A stretch of DNA of 28,359 bases, taken from assembly GCA_009925805.1 (NCBI GenBank), contig RFQF01000006.1:1-28359 (forward strand), written 5' to 3'. Positions 14,695 to 22,769 of the stretch are shown piece after piece. This stretch comes from Flavobacteriia bacterium. Lineage in GTDB: Bacteria; Bacteroidota; Bacteroidia; Flavobacteriales_D; Crocinitomicaceae. Below the pieces are notes generated by a model, which saw nothing but the letters and a program-made list of their open reading frames with translations, had not been told where the DNA came from and did not search any database. Numbering within the stretch: position 1 is the first letter of the stretch; each line of letters opens with the position of its first letter. Both the position numbers and the translations under genes were made by a program.

Positions 14695-15896
14695 CCCATC
14701 ACCCTGTGGTATGCAACTTTCACCGTTTGAATCACCATGTCTACTTGCTCCTTGGTTAAATTATAATAGATAGGCAGGGAAATTTCACGGGAATATTTGT
14801 CGTAAGCCACCGGATAATTGGCGATATCATACCCTAAGTTTTTATACGCCGTTAACAAGGCCAAGGGCTGAAAATGTACATTCACAGCCACTTCCTGTTC
14901 GAATATTTCCTGCATAATCGCATCCCGTTGGGACTCACTAACTCTTTTGATGTTCAATTGAAAGAGGTGACAACATGAAACCCGATGTGCCTCTTCCCGC
15001 ACAGGAATTTCCGCCCAAGGTTCATTCCCTAATCCCTGCGCATATTGCTCAAAAATCTCCTTACGTCGTGCTAAGGTATCCGCGTACCGCGCCAATTCCA
15101 CCAAGCCTATCGCCGCCTGCAAATCCGTCATGTTGCATTTGTATCCCGGTTCAAGGACATCGTAGCGCCATGCTCCTTTTTGCATTTTGGCGAGGGCATC
15201 TTTGGACTGCCCGTGCAGAATTTTTATACAAAAAAGCTTGTACAGCTCTTCATGATCAAAGGAATCCGGAAGATTAAAGCAAATTGCCCCTCCCTCGGCG
15301 GTCGTTAAGTTTTTCACTGCATGAAAGGAAAAGCAGGATATATCAGCCACGCTACCCATTTGACGTCCTTTGTAAGTAGCCCCAAAACTGTGCGCAGCAT
15401 CGGCAGCGATTAACATTCTCCCCAAGGTTTTTTGCACCTCGTTGGCGGGTTGGAACAAGGGTTTTGCCTCCTCAACGAGTTGCTGTATCCCATCGTAATC
15501 GCAGGGTAAGCCCGCAATATCGACCGGCATGATCGCTTTGGTGTTTTTCGTTATCGCCTTTTTTATGGCTTCTAAGCTGATATTAAAATCGGATGGATGG
15601 ATGTCTACCATCACCGGTGTAGCGCCCGTATGCAAGACTACATTGGCACTGGCGCAATAGGTATACACCGGAATAATCACCTCATCGCCGGGTCCGATAC
15701 CCCACCAACGGAGTGCCACCTCCATACCCGTGGTCCATGCGCTGACGGCCACCGTGGTTTTGCATCCCACATATTCGGTGATTTTTTTTTCAAACAATTT
15801 TGTTTTTGGGCCGGTCGAAATCCAACCGCTTTTCAGGGTGTCAATGACTTCGTCGATGGTTTGTTGATCGATGCGAGGAGGGGAGAACGGTAACAT
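14691..15896 (-). CDS. DegT/DnrJ/EryC1/StrS-family PLP aminotransferase
   Basis: A 401-residue sugar aminotransferase. It has the N-terminal SGWISTGPKTKLFEKKI, then VIIPVYTYCASANVVLHTGATPVMVDI, AADAAHSFGATYKG, and the PLP lysine K195 in FSFHAVKNLTTAEGGAI. These enzymes make amino sugars from nucleotide-linked keto sugars (UDP- or dTDP-4-keto or 3-keto sugars) using glutamate. The length matches the family. It starts one base after the stop of a second DegT-family gene and overlaps the sugar transferase start. It probably makes an amino sugar of the surface glycan; which sugar cannot be read. Confidence 0.93.
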   Translation of the reverse strand: MLPFSPPRIDQQTIDEVIDTLKSGWISTGPKTKLFEKKITEYVGCKTTVAVSAWTTGMEVALRWWGIGPGDEVIIPVYTYCASANVVLHTGATPVMVDIHPSDFNISLEAIKKAITKNTKAIMPVDIAGLPCDYDGIQQLVEEAKPLFQPANEVQKTLGRMLIAADAAHSFGATYKGRQMGSVADISCFSFHAVKNLTTAEGGAICFNLPDSFDHEELYKLFCIKILHGQSKDALAKMQKGAWRYDVLEPGYKCNMTDLQAAIGLVELARYADTLARRKEIFEQYAQGLGNEPWAEIPVREEAHRVSCCHLFQLNIKRVSESQRDAIMQEIFEQEVAVNVHFQPLALLTAYKNLGYDIANYPVAYDKYSREISLPIYYNLTKEQVDMVIQTVKVAYHRVMG

Positions 15897-15897
15897 A

Positions 15898-17043
15898 TTA
15901 CTTTATTTCTTGGGGGTAAAGTTCGAGAAAATTAATCAATCTAGCCACAGGTAAGTCCAGAGGCAAGTTGACAATACAGCTGCTCACGTTTAAAGCATTA
16001 GGGAAATGTTCTAGTACCAATCCCCAGGGTTCCAAGGAATCCAATACAGGATGCAGGGGCGACACAAACCAATCCCCCATGGGAATATGATGCTTTTCTG
16101 CCTTCAAGAGAAATTTTTTACGGTCATGAACCAGCAAAGGATACTTTAAAAAAGCATGGTGTTCGAAATATTCCTCAGGGACGCGTTGTTTATTATTTTG
16201 CTGCAACCAACGATGCACGCTACGTGCATGTTCCTTCCGCTTTTGCATAACTTCTTTTAGGTATTGCAGTGCTTGACGTCCTCTTTGGCATTGAACCTTG
16301 CTCATGGCCTTGAAATAATCAGGAGGCATATCGGTTCCCACCATTTCTTGGTTGCTGGACGAACCCACCACCCAACCTTTTTTACTGAGCCAACGATATC
16401 CTTTCAGCAAGTGCCAATAGGTTGGCCCTTTTAGCAGGTAAGTTTTTGCGAAAAGCAAAATACGCAGTAGGAAGCGCTCTTTCGCGCTTGGAGTGATTAA
16501 TGCAGCATTAACGAGTTCTATCTCGGGCAGTAAATCCAGCTTATTGACCACCAACATACCCCCGATTCCCGTAGAAAAAGGTTTGTTCCACTGGCTGGAA
16601 TAAAACGCGGCATCGCTGTGCAACCCATAGTAAACCTCCTGGTGGGATCCTCCAAAACCGTGCGTACAATCTTCGATGGTATATATTTGCTTAGCTTTAG
16701 CCATAGCCACAATGGCGGGCACTTCCACACTGAGTCCAAGCATGTTTTGTATTAAAATGGCCTTGGTGCTTGGCGTGATTGCCGCTTCAATTTGTGCTGC
16801 ATGGCTGCAGAGCGTTGAAGGATTTATATCCACATACACCGGTTTCGCGCCAAGATATAAGATCGCATTCGGGACCACTACGCAGGTGAATGCCGGGAGT
16901 ATCACCTCATCCCCGGGACCGATACGCATGGCCTTCAACACCGCATACAAGGCCACTCTTCCCTTCCAATAAAGAAACACACGGCTCGAATCGATGCCGA
17001 GAAAGGAGGCGATGGCGTCCTGATATTGTGCGGTGCTTTTCAT
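15898..17043 (-). CDS. Second DegT/DnrJ/EryC1/StrS-family aminotransferase, divergent
   Basis: A 381-residue fold-type I PLP enzyme only distantly like its neighbour. It shows VALYAVLKAMRIGPGDEVILP, AFTCVVVPNAILYLGAKPVYVDI, TIEDCTHGFGG, and a lysine K154 in SSQWNKPFSTGIGG at the PLP position. So the cofactor lysine is kept, but the usual SFH-x-x-K context is replaced by SSQWNK. I chose the ATG at 17043 because it overlaps the upstream GT2 stop as ATGA; a longer frame back to 17136 would only copy the other strand-frame of that gene. It may make another amino sugar, or act as a dehydratase-like or lipid-linked variant of the family. Confidence 0.85.
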   Translation of the reverse strand: MKSTAQYQDAIASFLGIDSSRVFLYWKGRVALYAVLKAMRIGPGDEVILPAFTCVVVPNAILYLGAKPVYVDINPSTLCSHAAQIEAAITPSTKAILIQNMLGLSVEVPAIVAMAKAKQIYTIEDCTHGFGGSHQEVYYGLHSDAAFYSSQWNKPFSTGIGGMLVVNKLDLLPEIELVNAALITPSAKERFLLRILLFAKTYLLKGPTYWHLLKGYRWLSKKGWVVGSSSNQEMVGTDMPPDYFKAMSKVQCQRGRQALQYLKEVMQKRKEHARSVHRWLQQNNKQRVPEEYFEHHAFLKYPLLVHDRKKFLLKAEKHHIPMGDWFVSPLHPVLDSLEPWGLVLEHFPNALNVSSCIVNLPLDLPVARLINFLELYPQEIK

Positions 17044-18050
17044 GTTTTTCGTGAGGTAAACGGTAAGGAGAATAATCCTGCCAATGAGCCAATTCCGTAG
17101 GAAAAATGCAACAAAGTGAAAGCCACGACGATCCAAAAGAAGCGGTTTTTATCGTTTCTTGCCCCCAAGGAAACCGCAGCAATAGCAAGCCAATAAATGC
17201 CCAACATCCCCGCACTTCCCAATAACCACATTGGATTCCATAAACCTAGGGCCAACAATACGGGCATAAAGCAAGCACTCACAAAGAGTAAGGGAATAAA
17301 ATGCCGAAGGCTGAGCGACGAAACAGTGCGTGTAATCCAAACCGTTTTCAAATTCCATCGACCGTTTCTATAATTATTCAAGGCCATCGCTTGGAAGGTT
17401 TCCCGGGCAAAATAGGTACACTTGGCTTCTGGAGTGAGCAATATCCTGCCCCCGTTTCGAAGTAGGCGTTTTGATAATTCCATATCATGGTTTCGTATTA
17501 GCCGTTCATCGTAAGCTCCTGAACTTTTTAGCACCTCCGTAAGATACAAACCAAAAGGGACGGTATCAACGGCCATAAGTTCCTTAACTCCAGTACGAAA
17601 TTTAGCGTTCCCTACCCCCACCGGGTGCATTAATACGGTGCGGATGGATTCCGAAATAGGATTACTTCGCTTTACTTGGGTTTCCATCACTCCACCTGCG
17701 GCTAAGGCCTCGGGATGTTGCTGCAACACCTGCATCAGGGCATGAATATAACCCGTTTCAAAGGAAGCGTGGGCGCTGGATATCAAGGTAAATTTTCCCG
17801 CAGCGGCTGCCACCCCGATATTTAATGAGCGAGGGGTAATACGCGCTGGGTTGCTTAGTATTTTAACCTGAGACCAGGAACTTTTTAGCTGCTCAAGCTC
17901 CAGCAATGTTCCGTCGTTTGACCCCCCATCCACAACGATAATTTCCATGGACTCTGCGGGAAAGCCGTTGTTTAAAAGCGAATCCACACAACTTCGAATG
18001 TAGCGAACTTCATTGTAACAGGGAATAACTACCGAAACGTCAGGCTTCAT
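17040..18050 (-). CDS. Family 2 glycosyltransferase with C-terminal membrane helices
   Basis: A 336-residue GT-A glycosyltransferase. The N-terminal nucleotide-sugar domain has VSVVIPCYNEVRYIRSCVDSLL and IIVVDGGSNDGT, then an IRNHDMELSKRLLRNGG segment resembling the catalytic-base region. Two to three hydrophobic helices at about 245-325 would anchor it to the inner membrane, as in ExoA-like succinoglycan transferases. It overlaps the upstream ligase/polymerase gene by 11 bases and the downstream aminotransferase by four. It should add one sugar to the lipid-linked repeat unit; donor and linkage are unknown. Confidence 0.92.
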   Translation of the reverse strand: MKPDVSVVIPCYNEVRYIRSCVDSLLNNGFPAESMEIIVVDGGSNDGTLLELEQLKSSWSQVKILSNPARITPRSLNIGVAAAAGKFTLISSAHASFETGYIHALMQVLQQHPEALAAGGVMETQVKRSNPISESIRTVLMHPVGVGNAKFRTGVKELMAVDTVPFGLYLTEVLKSSGAYDERLIRNHDMELSKRLLRNGGRILLTPEAKCTYFARETFQAMALNNYRNGRWNLKTVWITRTVSSLSLRHFIPLLFVSACFMPVLLALGLWNPMWLLGSAGMLGIYWLAIAAVSLGARNDKNRFFWIVVAFTLLHFSYGIGSLAGLFSLPFTSRKT

Positions 18051-19284
18051 GCTGTTGGAATTTTAACGCTTGGGTAAAGGCCAATAACAGGCATGACCAC
18101 AACAACCAAAAAACAATACCTGACTGCCTTTCTAGAACGGACTCGAATAGACCATTGAATGCAAAGCAGCAAGAAACAAGTACGAGGAGATACGCCTTAT
18201 TCCTCCAACCGTAGACCACAAGGGCCACCAATAGACCTATCATCCACAACATGCCTATCCAACCAGTTTCTACCGCGGTGTGTAAATATTGATTGTGGGG
18301 ATTGAGGCCTTCTTTCGCCAAGTTCACTTGACCGTATTCATGCAGCTTGGCTTCCATTGCCACCGGAAGGTTGCCAACTCCTACGCCATTGGGGTGCTCG
18401 CGTAAGATTTCCGCGGAGGCGGTCCAAAGAATGAGCCGAACATCGTTTCCCCGTATTTCCCCGCGCGGCGTATGCGTGTAGGTGTAGGGATCTTTCCAGT
18501 AATTCCGAACAAAGCCCACGGAGTCGCTGAGGTTGCGTTGCAACGAAGGGACAGAAAGCACGAAAAGAACCAAGCAAAGTGTACCGATTCCACCGAAAAG
18601 CAACAGCACCTTCCACCCTTTTGTTTTTAACAAATGCATAGAAAACAGCACAGCACACAACAAGATGAGGAATAGGAGTCCTGATAAGCTTTCCAAATGC
18701 CAATGGGTGTAAATTAAACACCCCATACCCAAGGCGAACATAAGCCGCAAGTTCAAGGTACTCGGCTGTTGCAGGCGTGTAAACAGCAAATACACTCCTG
18801 CAGCACAATACATGGATAGGTACGTTGGGTGATGAAAAAGTCCCGAAAAATGGGAAGAATACCAAAAAGCCGCATCATGCTGGTTTTCTTGATAGGCGAT
18901 GAGCGCATTTCCATAACAAATACCAAGAATCGCAAACAAAGCAAGAAGAAAGCCGTTTTCAATCCGCGTTATCCGCACCTTAAATCGAGGTATGAAGGCG
19001 AAGATCAGGGGGAATATTACAAAGGACAGTTTTTTTTCTAACCCAAAAAGTGCGTCCCCGGTATTCGATGTATTGAACGAGTATAGCAAGTAGCAAGGAA
19101 AAAACAACCACATGCCCCAGAAAATACCTGGTGGTCGAAACACTAATTCCTTTAAAAAAACGCCAAGGACCACTACTCCTAAAAACAGGATACAGAAGAG
19201 CCCAGTCAAATTGGGAAAAACCATCCACCCTGCCACCAGCAAAACCAAGGTCCATTCGTAAAGGAGTGGATACTTGGCTTTCAT
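18040..19284 (-). CDS. O-antigen ligase/polymerase-family membrane protein (Wzy_C)
   Basis: A 414-residue polytopic membrane protein with about ten to twelve hydrophobic segments. The large periplasmic loop includes PRGEIRGNDVRLILWTASAEIL, then NGVGVGNLP and GLNPHNQYLHTAVETGWIGM, the Wzy_C ligase/polymerase signature with its conserved histidine. Such proteins join lipid-linked glycans to each other or to an acceptor on the periplasmic side. I chose the ATG at 19284, overlapping the GT4 stop as ATGA; a frame start 54 bases earlier lies inside that gene. Whether it is polymerase (Wzy) or ligase (WaaL-like or protein glycosylation) is undecided. Confidence 0.88.
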   Translation of the reverse strand: MKAKYPLLYEWTLVLLVAGWMVFPNLTGLFCILFLGVVVLGVFLKELVFRPPGIFWGMWLFFPCYLLYSFNTSNTGDALFGLEKKLSFVIFPLIFAFIPRFKVRITRIENGFLLALFAILGICYGNALIAYQENQHDAAFWYSSHFSGLFHHPTYLSMYCAAGVYLLFTRLQQPSTLNLRLMFALGMGCLIYTHWHLESLSGLLFLILLCAVLFSMHLLKTKGWKVLLLFGGIGTLCLVLFVLSVPSLQRNLSDSVGFVRNYWKDPYTYTHTPRGEIRGNDVRLILWTASAEILREHPNGVGVGNLPVAMEAKLHEYGQVNLAKEGLNPHNQYLHTAVETGWIGMLWMIGLLVALVVYGWRNKAYLLVLVSCCFAFNGLFESVLERQSGIVFWLLWSCLLLAFTQALKFQQHEA

Positions 19285-20393
19285 CGGTTCACCAAGGATT
19301 GGTATAAGTTCACTAATTTCTCTTCCTCGGCAGACCAATTGAACTTGGAGTTAACGAGGTGCCTACCTCGAGCTCCCATGGCGCGTGCCCGCTGCGGATC
19401 CTTCCGTAAGGTTTCTATGGCTTCGGCCAAAGCTTTGGGATTCTCTGGATCGATGCAGATCCCAAGCTCATGGTCTTGAATGAGGTTTTTCCATAGGGGA
19501 AAATGCGAACCAATCACCGGGATTCCCGAGGCCATATATTCAAAAATCTTATTGGGTTGCGCATGGATATGGTTGGGGAACGGCAAAAAAGGTACAATTC
19601 CCGCAAAGGCGCTTTGCTTGATTTCCTGCGCGGCTTTTCGGCTCACATGTCCATGGGCTACTACCTGCGACCATCCTGGAATGGCTTTCAATTCTTCGAG
19701 ATAATCGGCGGGTATTTCTCCCGCTAAATGCAGCGATGTCTCAGTCAAACTCATGGCCTGAACAAGCTGTGAAATACCCCGAATACGACTTATTCCTCCA
19801 ATATACGCCACATGAATTCGCTCCTTATCTCCTTCTTCATCAAAGGCGATTTCCGAGCGCAAAGGATAGTTGTTAATGTCTACCACACGAGGATGTATTT
19901 TTTCAAAACGCTCTCGAATGAAGGGGGTAGCTGTGACAATGGCGTCCAAACGTTTGACTATATAATTTTCGTACCATTCAAACGCTTTTGATACCCATTT
20001 TTTTAGGGGCAGATAGTTCTTTCCGAGTAATTGTCTTGGTAAATCCTCATGGGCATCGTATAGGACCGTTTTTCCTTTTCGCTTCAGCTTCAGCGCAATG
20101 CGCAGCAATTCAGGATCGTGCAAATGGTAAATATCTCCTTGCAATTCCAAGGCTTTGGCGTACACCTCGTTTACCGTGGTCCACATGCGATGAAGCCGGT
20201 TCCCGGAGCGCGCTGGAACCGAGTGAATCCAAACATTCGCCTCTTTCCGCGCTTCGACCCCCGCCAACACCAGATGCACTTCTGCGTTTGGAAAGCGTTG
20301 TGCCAAGGAACAGCATTCCTTTAGAAAAATCCGAACATCTCGGTCTGGATGGGCACTGCTAAGGTGTACCATTTTTAGAGGAGCCTTGGTCAT
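19281..20393 (-). CDS. Family 4 glycosyltransferase
   Basis: A 370-residue GT-B glycosyltransferase and first gene of the operon. The N-terminus reads MVHLSSAHPDRDVRIFLKECCSL, close to the Bacteroidota GT4 group with an SxHxxxDxRIFxKE opening. The donor-binding C-terminal domain has HVAYIGGISRIRG, HGHVSRKAAQEIKQSAFAG and the E-x7-E-like region PNKIFEYMASGIPVIGSHFPLW. A TACTTTTG promoter box four bases before the ATG at 20393 fixes the start and rules out a 5-residue longer frame. It is divergent from the second ligase/polymerase gene. Confidence 0.9.
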   Translation of the reverse strand: MTKAPLKMVHLSSAHPDRDVRIFLKECCSLAQRFPNAEVHLVLAGVEARKEANVWIHSVPARSGNRLHRMWTTVNEVYAKALELQGDIYHLHDPELLRIALKLKRKGKTVLYDAHEDLPRQLLGKNYLPLKKWVSKAFEWYENYIVKRLDAIVTATPFIRERFEKIHPRVVDINNYPLRSEIAFDEEGDKERIHVAYIGGISRIRGISQLVQAMSLTETSLHLAGEIPADYLEELKAIPGWSQVVAHGHVSRKAAQEIKQSAFAGIVPFLPFPNHIHAQPNKIFEYMASGIPVIGSHFPLWKNLIQDHELGICIDPENPKALAEAIETLRKDPQRARAMGARGRHLVNSKFNWSAEEEKLVNLYQSLVNR

Positions 20394-20397
20394 GTCA

Positions 20398-20405
20398 CAA
20401 AAGTA
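20398..20405 (-). promoter_or_regulatory. Operon promoter: -7 box TACTTTTG, four bases before ATG
   Basis: Minus-strand TACTTTTG, then TGAC, then the ATG at 20393. A TTG at 20425-20423 lies 17 bases upstream of the box as -33 element. This is the probable promoter of the six-gene polysaccharide operon and predicts a leaderless first gene. Confidence 0.75.
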
Positions 20406-20477
20406 CAAGAATCGCTATCATTCAACCGATTGAACAGAACGAGTTTTCCATAGAACCTGTTGAATAAAGGGCAATTT

Positions 20478-20485
20478 GTATCTTT
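20478..20485 (+). promoter_or_regulatory. Near-consensus -7 box TATCTTTA
   Basis: Matches TAnnTTTG except the last base. A TTG at 20460-20462 lies 15 bases upstream. The ATG at 20519 is 33 bases after the box, so this message would have a short leader, unlike its divergent neighbour. Confidence 0.4.
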
Positions 20486-20518
20486 ACCCTGCCTGAACCC
20501 GCGAAAATAGCCCCTTTT

Positions 20519-21748
20519 ATGAAGCCTGGATTGCTGCACAAGCTCTTATTGTTTCTTGCCTTCTTGGTGTTGTTGGATGCCATGGTTATTCCCGATATTT
20601 GGTTAAGCAGTAAACTTCCGAGCTTTCAATTCACCGATTTCATATGGCCCATTGGCTTGATATTAATCCTACCCAAACTCCAGTACCAAAAAACCTATGC
20701 TTGGGTCGTTTGGGTATGCTTGTTCGCAGTCTATATGAGTATTCCCATTGCGGTAAACGGTCGAATCCGAGAAATCAACGATTGGTTTGAACTGTACAAG
20801 GTCGTAAAATTGGCAGCCGTATTTTTACTTTTTTATCAGGTCGCTTTCGTCCAATTCGCGGCGTTCATTCGCATCAGCTTTATCGGCCTTGTTCTCATCA
20901 ACGTGCTGCACTTTTATAACGTCATGCATATCAATGATACCCTGCAGGCGATCTATGGTACCAGCGACCATTGGGTGCTCTTCGGAAAGGATTCTTTGGG
21001 AAATCCGGCGGTTAAACGCATGCTGGGAACCCTTGGGAACCCCAACAGTAATGCGCTCTTGTTTTTATTTTTCGCGGTTTATTTTGTACCCACCCAACCG
21101 AGTAGGAAGGCCTATGGCTGGTTTTTCAGCGCGCTGTTGATGGTGTTCATGTGCCAATCCCGCACGTCGCTGTTGGGTTGCGGTGCAGTAATCGTAGGAT
21201 TACTTTTTGTTCTTTGGAAAAACAAGGCCAAAAACGCTATGTGGCAAGTACCCATGTTGGGCATCGGAGTGTATGTTATCGGGTTGATGCTCGCTACCTC
21301 GTTTTTTAACTACAATGGCTACAGCGATAGCCTTTTGGATGGATCCGCCATGCATTCGTATTCGTTGCGAAGCAGGTGGGAAACCTGGGGCATTTTATGG
21401 GATATGATTCGCTTAAAACCTTGGTTCGGTTATGGCCCTTTTAAATCCTACTTTGTGGCAAACCACTTGTACTCTGAAAACGAATATATGCTCATGTTTT
21501 GGCGCTACGGGATCTTCGGACTCCTTTTTTATCTGGGAATTTTTCTAATTCCCTTGAAATCCTTTTGGAAGCAGATGATGGAACTTAAGCACCTTAGAAT
21601 GGGCTTATTTACAATCATCATGCTCATCGCAGCACTCACCAACAACCCACTTACGGAACGATCGATTGCCCTACTTTTTGTATTTTTACTTGCCCAAGGA
21701 GTTCACGAACCTCACCCGAATGAAGAAGCTGCTCTTGATCGGAAGTAA
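20519..21748 (+). CDS. Second O-antigen ligase/polymerase-like membrane protein
   Basis: A 409-residue polytopic membrane protein with about ten to eleven hydrophobic helices. Landmarks are GTLGNPNSNALLFLFF, MCQSRTSLLG, RSRWETWGILWDMIRL, and KPWFGYGPFKSYF followed by SENEYMLMFWRYGIFGLLFY. This is the Wzy/ligase layout, but the usual HNxYL-type histidine is replaced by ENEYML. It could be the repeat-unit polymerase while the other copy is the ligase, or the reverse. The last 29 bases overlap the start of the GT4 gene that follows, so the two are probably co-transcribed. Confidence 0.82.
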   Translation: MKPGLLHKLLLFLAFLVLLDAMVIPDIWLSSKLPSFQFTDFIWPIGLILILPKLQYQKTYAWVVWVCLFAVYMSIPIAVNGRIREINDWFELYKVVKLAAVFLLFYQVAFVQFAAFIRISFIGLVLINVLHFYNVMHINDTLQAIYGTSDHWVLFGKDSLGNPAVKRMLGTLGNPNSNALLFLFFAVYFVPTQPSRKAYGWFFSALLMVFMCQSRTSLLGCGAVIVGLLFVLWKNKAKNAMWQVPMLGIGVYVIGLMLATSFFNYNGYSDSLLDGSAMHSYSLRSRWETWGILWDMIRLKPWFGYGPFKSYFVANHLYSENEYMLMFWRYGIFGLLFYLGIFLIPLKSFWKQMMELKHLRMGLFTIIMLIAALTNNPLTERSIALLFVFLLAQGVHEPHPNEEAALDRK

Positions 21749-22769
21749 CGCCAGTAATGCCCATCTTAAGCACTTTTTGGCTTTGGTCAGGCCCTATTTC
21801 GAGGAAGTTTTGGTAGTGAGCGATGCTCCTGTAGACTTTGCTCCGAGCGCTTATGTCTCGTTTTCGTTAAAACATCCTTTAAAGATTTATAAATCCATAC
21901 GACAACTCAGCCACATTATTCAAGCGTTCCAACCGACCGTAATCCACGTGCACCAAGCAAACAGCTACGCCTTTATAGCAGGCCAAGCCAACCATAAAAG
22001 CATACCTTTGGTGCTTACGGCTTGGGGAAGCGATGTACTGCTGCTTCCTAAAAAATCCATTTTCCATCGTTGGTTGGTAAAAAAAGGCCTGCAAAGTGCC
22101 CGTTTCATTACTGCCGACGCCATTACCATGAAAGAAGCTATTCACAATCTTGGTATTGACACCGAGGTAATCCTTGCCAACTTTGGCGTTTCGGTTGATT
22201 TGAGCAGCGAAATCCCAAAACAACGCACCTTGACCTTGTATTCCAATAGAATGCATGAACCCTTGTACCAAATAGGTGAGCTTATGGAAGGCCTAGCCGA
22301 AAGTTTAAGTTGCATGGAGGGGGAACTGATTATCGCAGGGCGAGGAAGTCTCACCGAAAGTCTCCAACAGCGGGTTCGAGCATTGGGGATGGAGCAACGT
22401 ATTCGCTTTGTGGGTTTCGTTGATGCCCAGGAAAATCGAGCATTTTATCTTCAGAGCCGTTTTTTTGTGTCGATTCCTACGAGTGATGGTACGTCGATCT
22501 CGTTGTTGGAGGCCATGGCTTACGGGTGCATCCCCATCGTTTCAGACCTTCCTTCGAATCGGGAATGGATTTCGGATAATGTGAATGGCATCCTGGTTCA
22601 ATCCCACGAAACTTTGGGAAGCGCTTTACAACGTGGGCTACAGTTGGACGGAAACGCCGTAATTAACTTCAACCGCGACTTGATTGCCAAGCATGGCACA
22701 AAAGAAGTAAATGCCCAAAAATTTATTGCGATTTATGAAGCCGTTTTGCGGTCGAAAATAACTGTGTAG
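21720..22769 (+). CDS. Family 4 glycosyltransferase
   Basis: A 349-residue GT-B glycosyltransferase. The acceptor domain starts MKKLLLIGSNASNAHLKHFL and includes PTVIHVHQANSYAFIAG and LTAWGSDVLLLPK. The donor domain includes GELIIAGRGSLTESL, IRFVGFVDAQENRAFYLQS and the PTSDGTSISLLEAMAYGCIP block with the E-x7-E arrangement. I chose the ATG at 21720, giving MKKLLLIG at the first beta strand. The stop lies 37 bases inside the flippase gene on the other strand, so the two coding ends overlap tail to tail. Confidence 0.9.
   Translation: MKKLLLIGSNASNAHLKHFLALVRPYFEEVLVVSDAPVDFAPSAYVSFSLKHPLKIYKSIRQLSHIIQAFQPTVIHVHQANSYAFIAGQANHKSIPLVLTAWGSDVLLLPKKSIFHRWLVKKGLQSARFITADAITMKEAIHNLGIDTEVILANFGVSVDLSSEIPKQRTLTLYSNRMHEPLYQIGELMEGLAESLSCMEGELIIAGRGSLTESLQQRVRALGMEQRIRFVGFVDAQENRAFYLQSRFFVSIPTSDGTSISLLEAMAYGCIPIVSDLPSNREWISDNVNGILVQSHETLGSALQRGLQLDGNAVINFNRDLIAKHGTKEVNAQKFIAIYEAVLRSKITV

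Noticed and set aside
17044..17136. Longer N-terminus for the divergent DegT-family protein
   Set aside because: The extra 31 residues overlap the GT2 coding end and match no aminotransferase start; the ATGA overlap at 17040-17043 is the better start.
20394..20408. Five-residue longer start for the first GT4
   Set aside because: It would begin inside the TACTTTTG promoter box; the ATG four bases after the box fits better.
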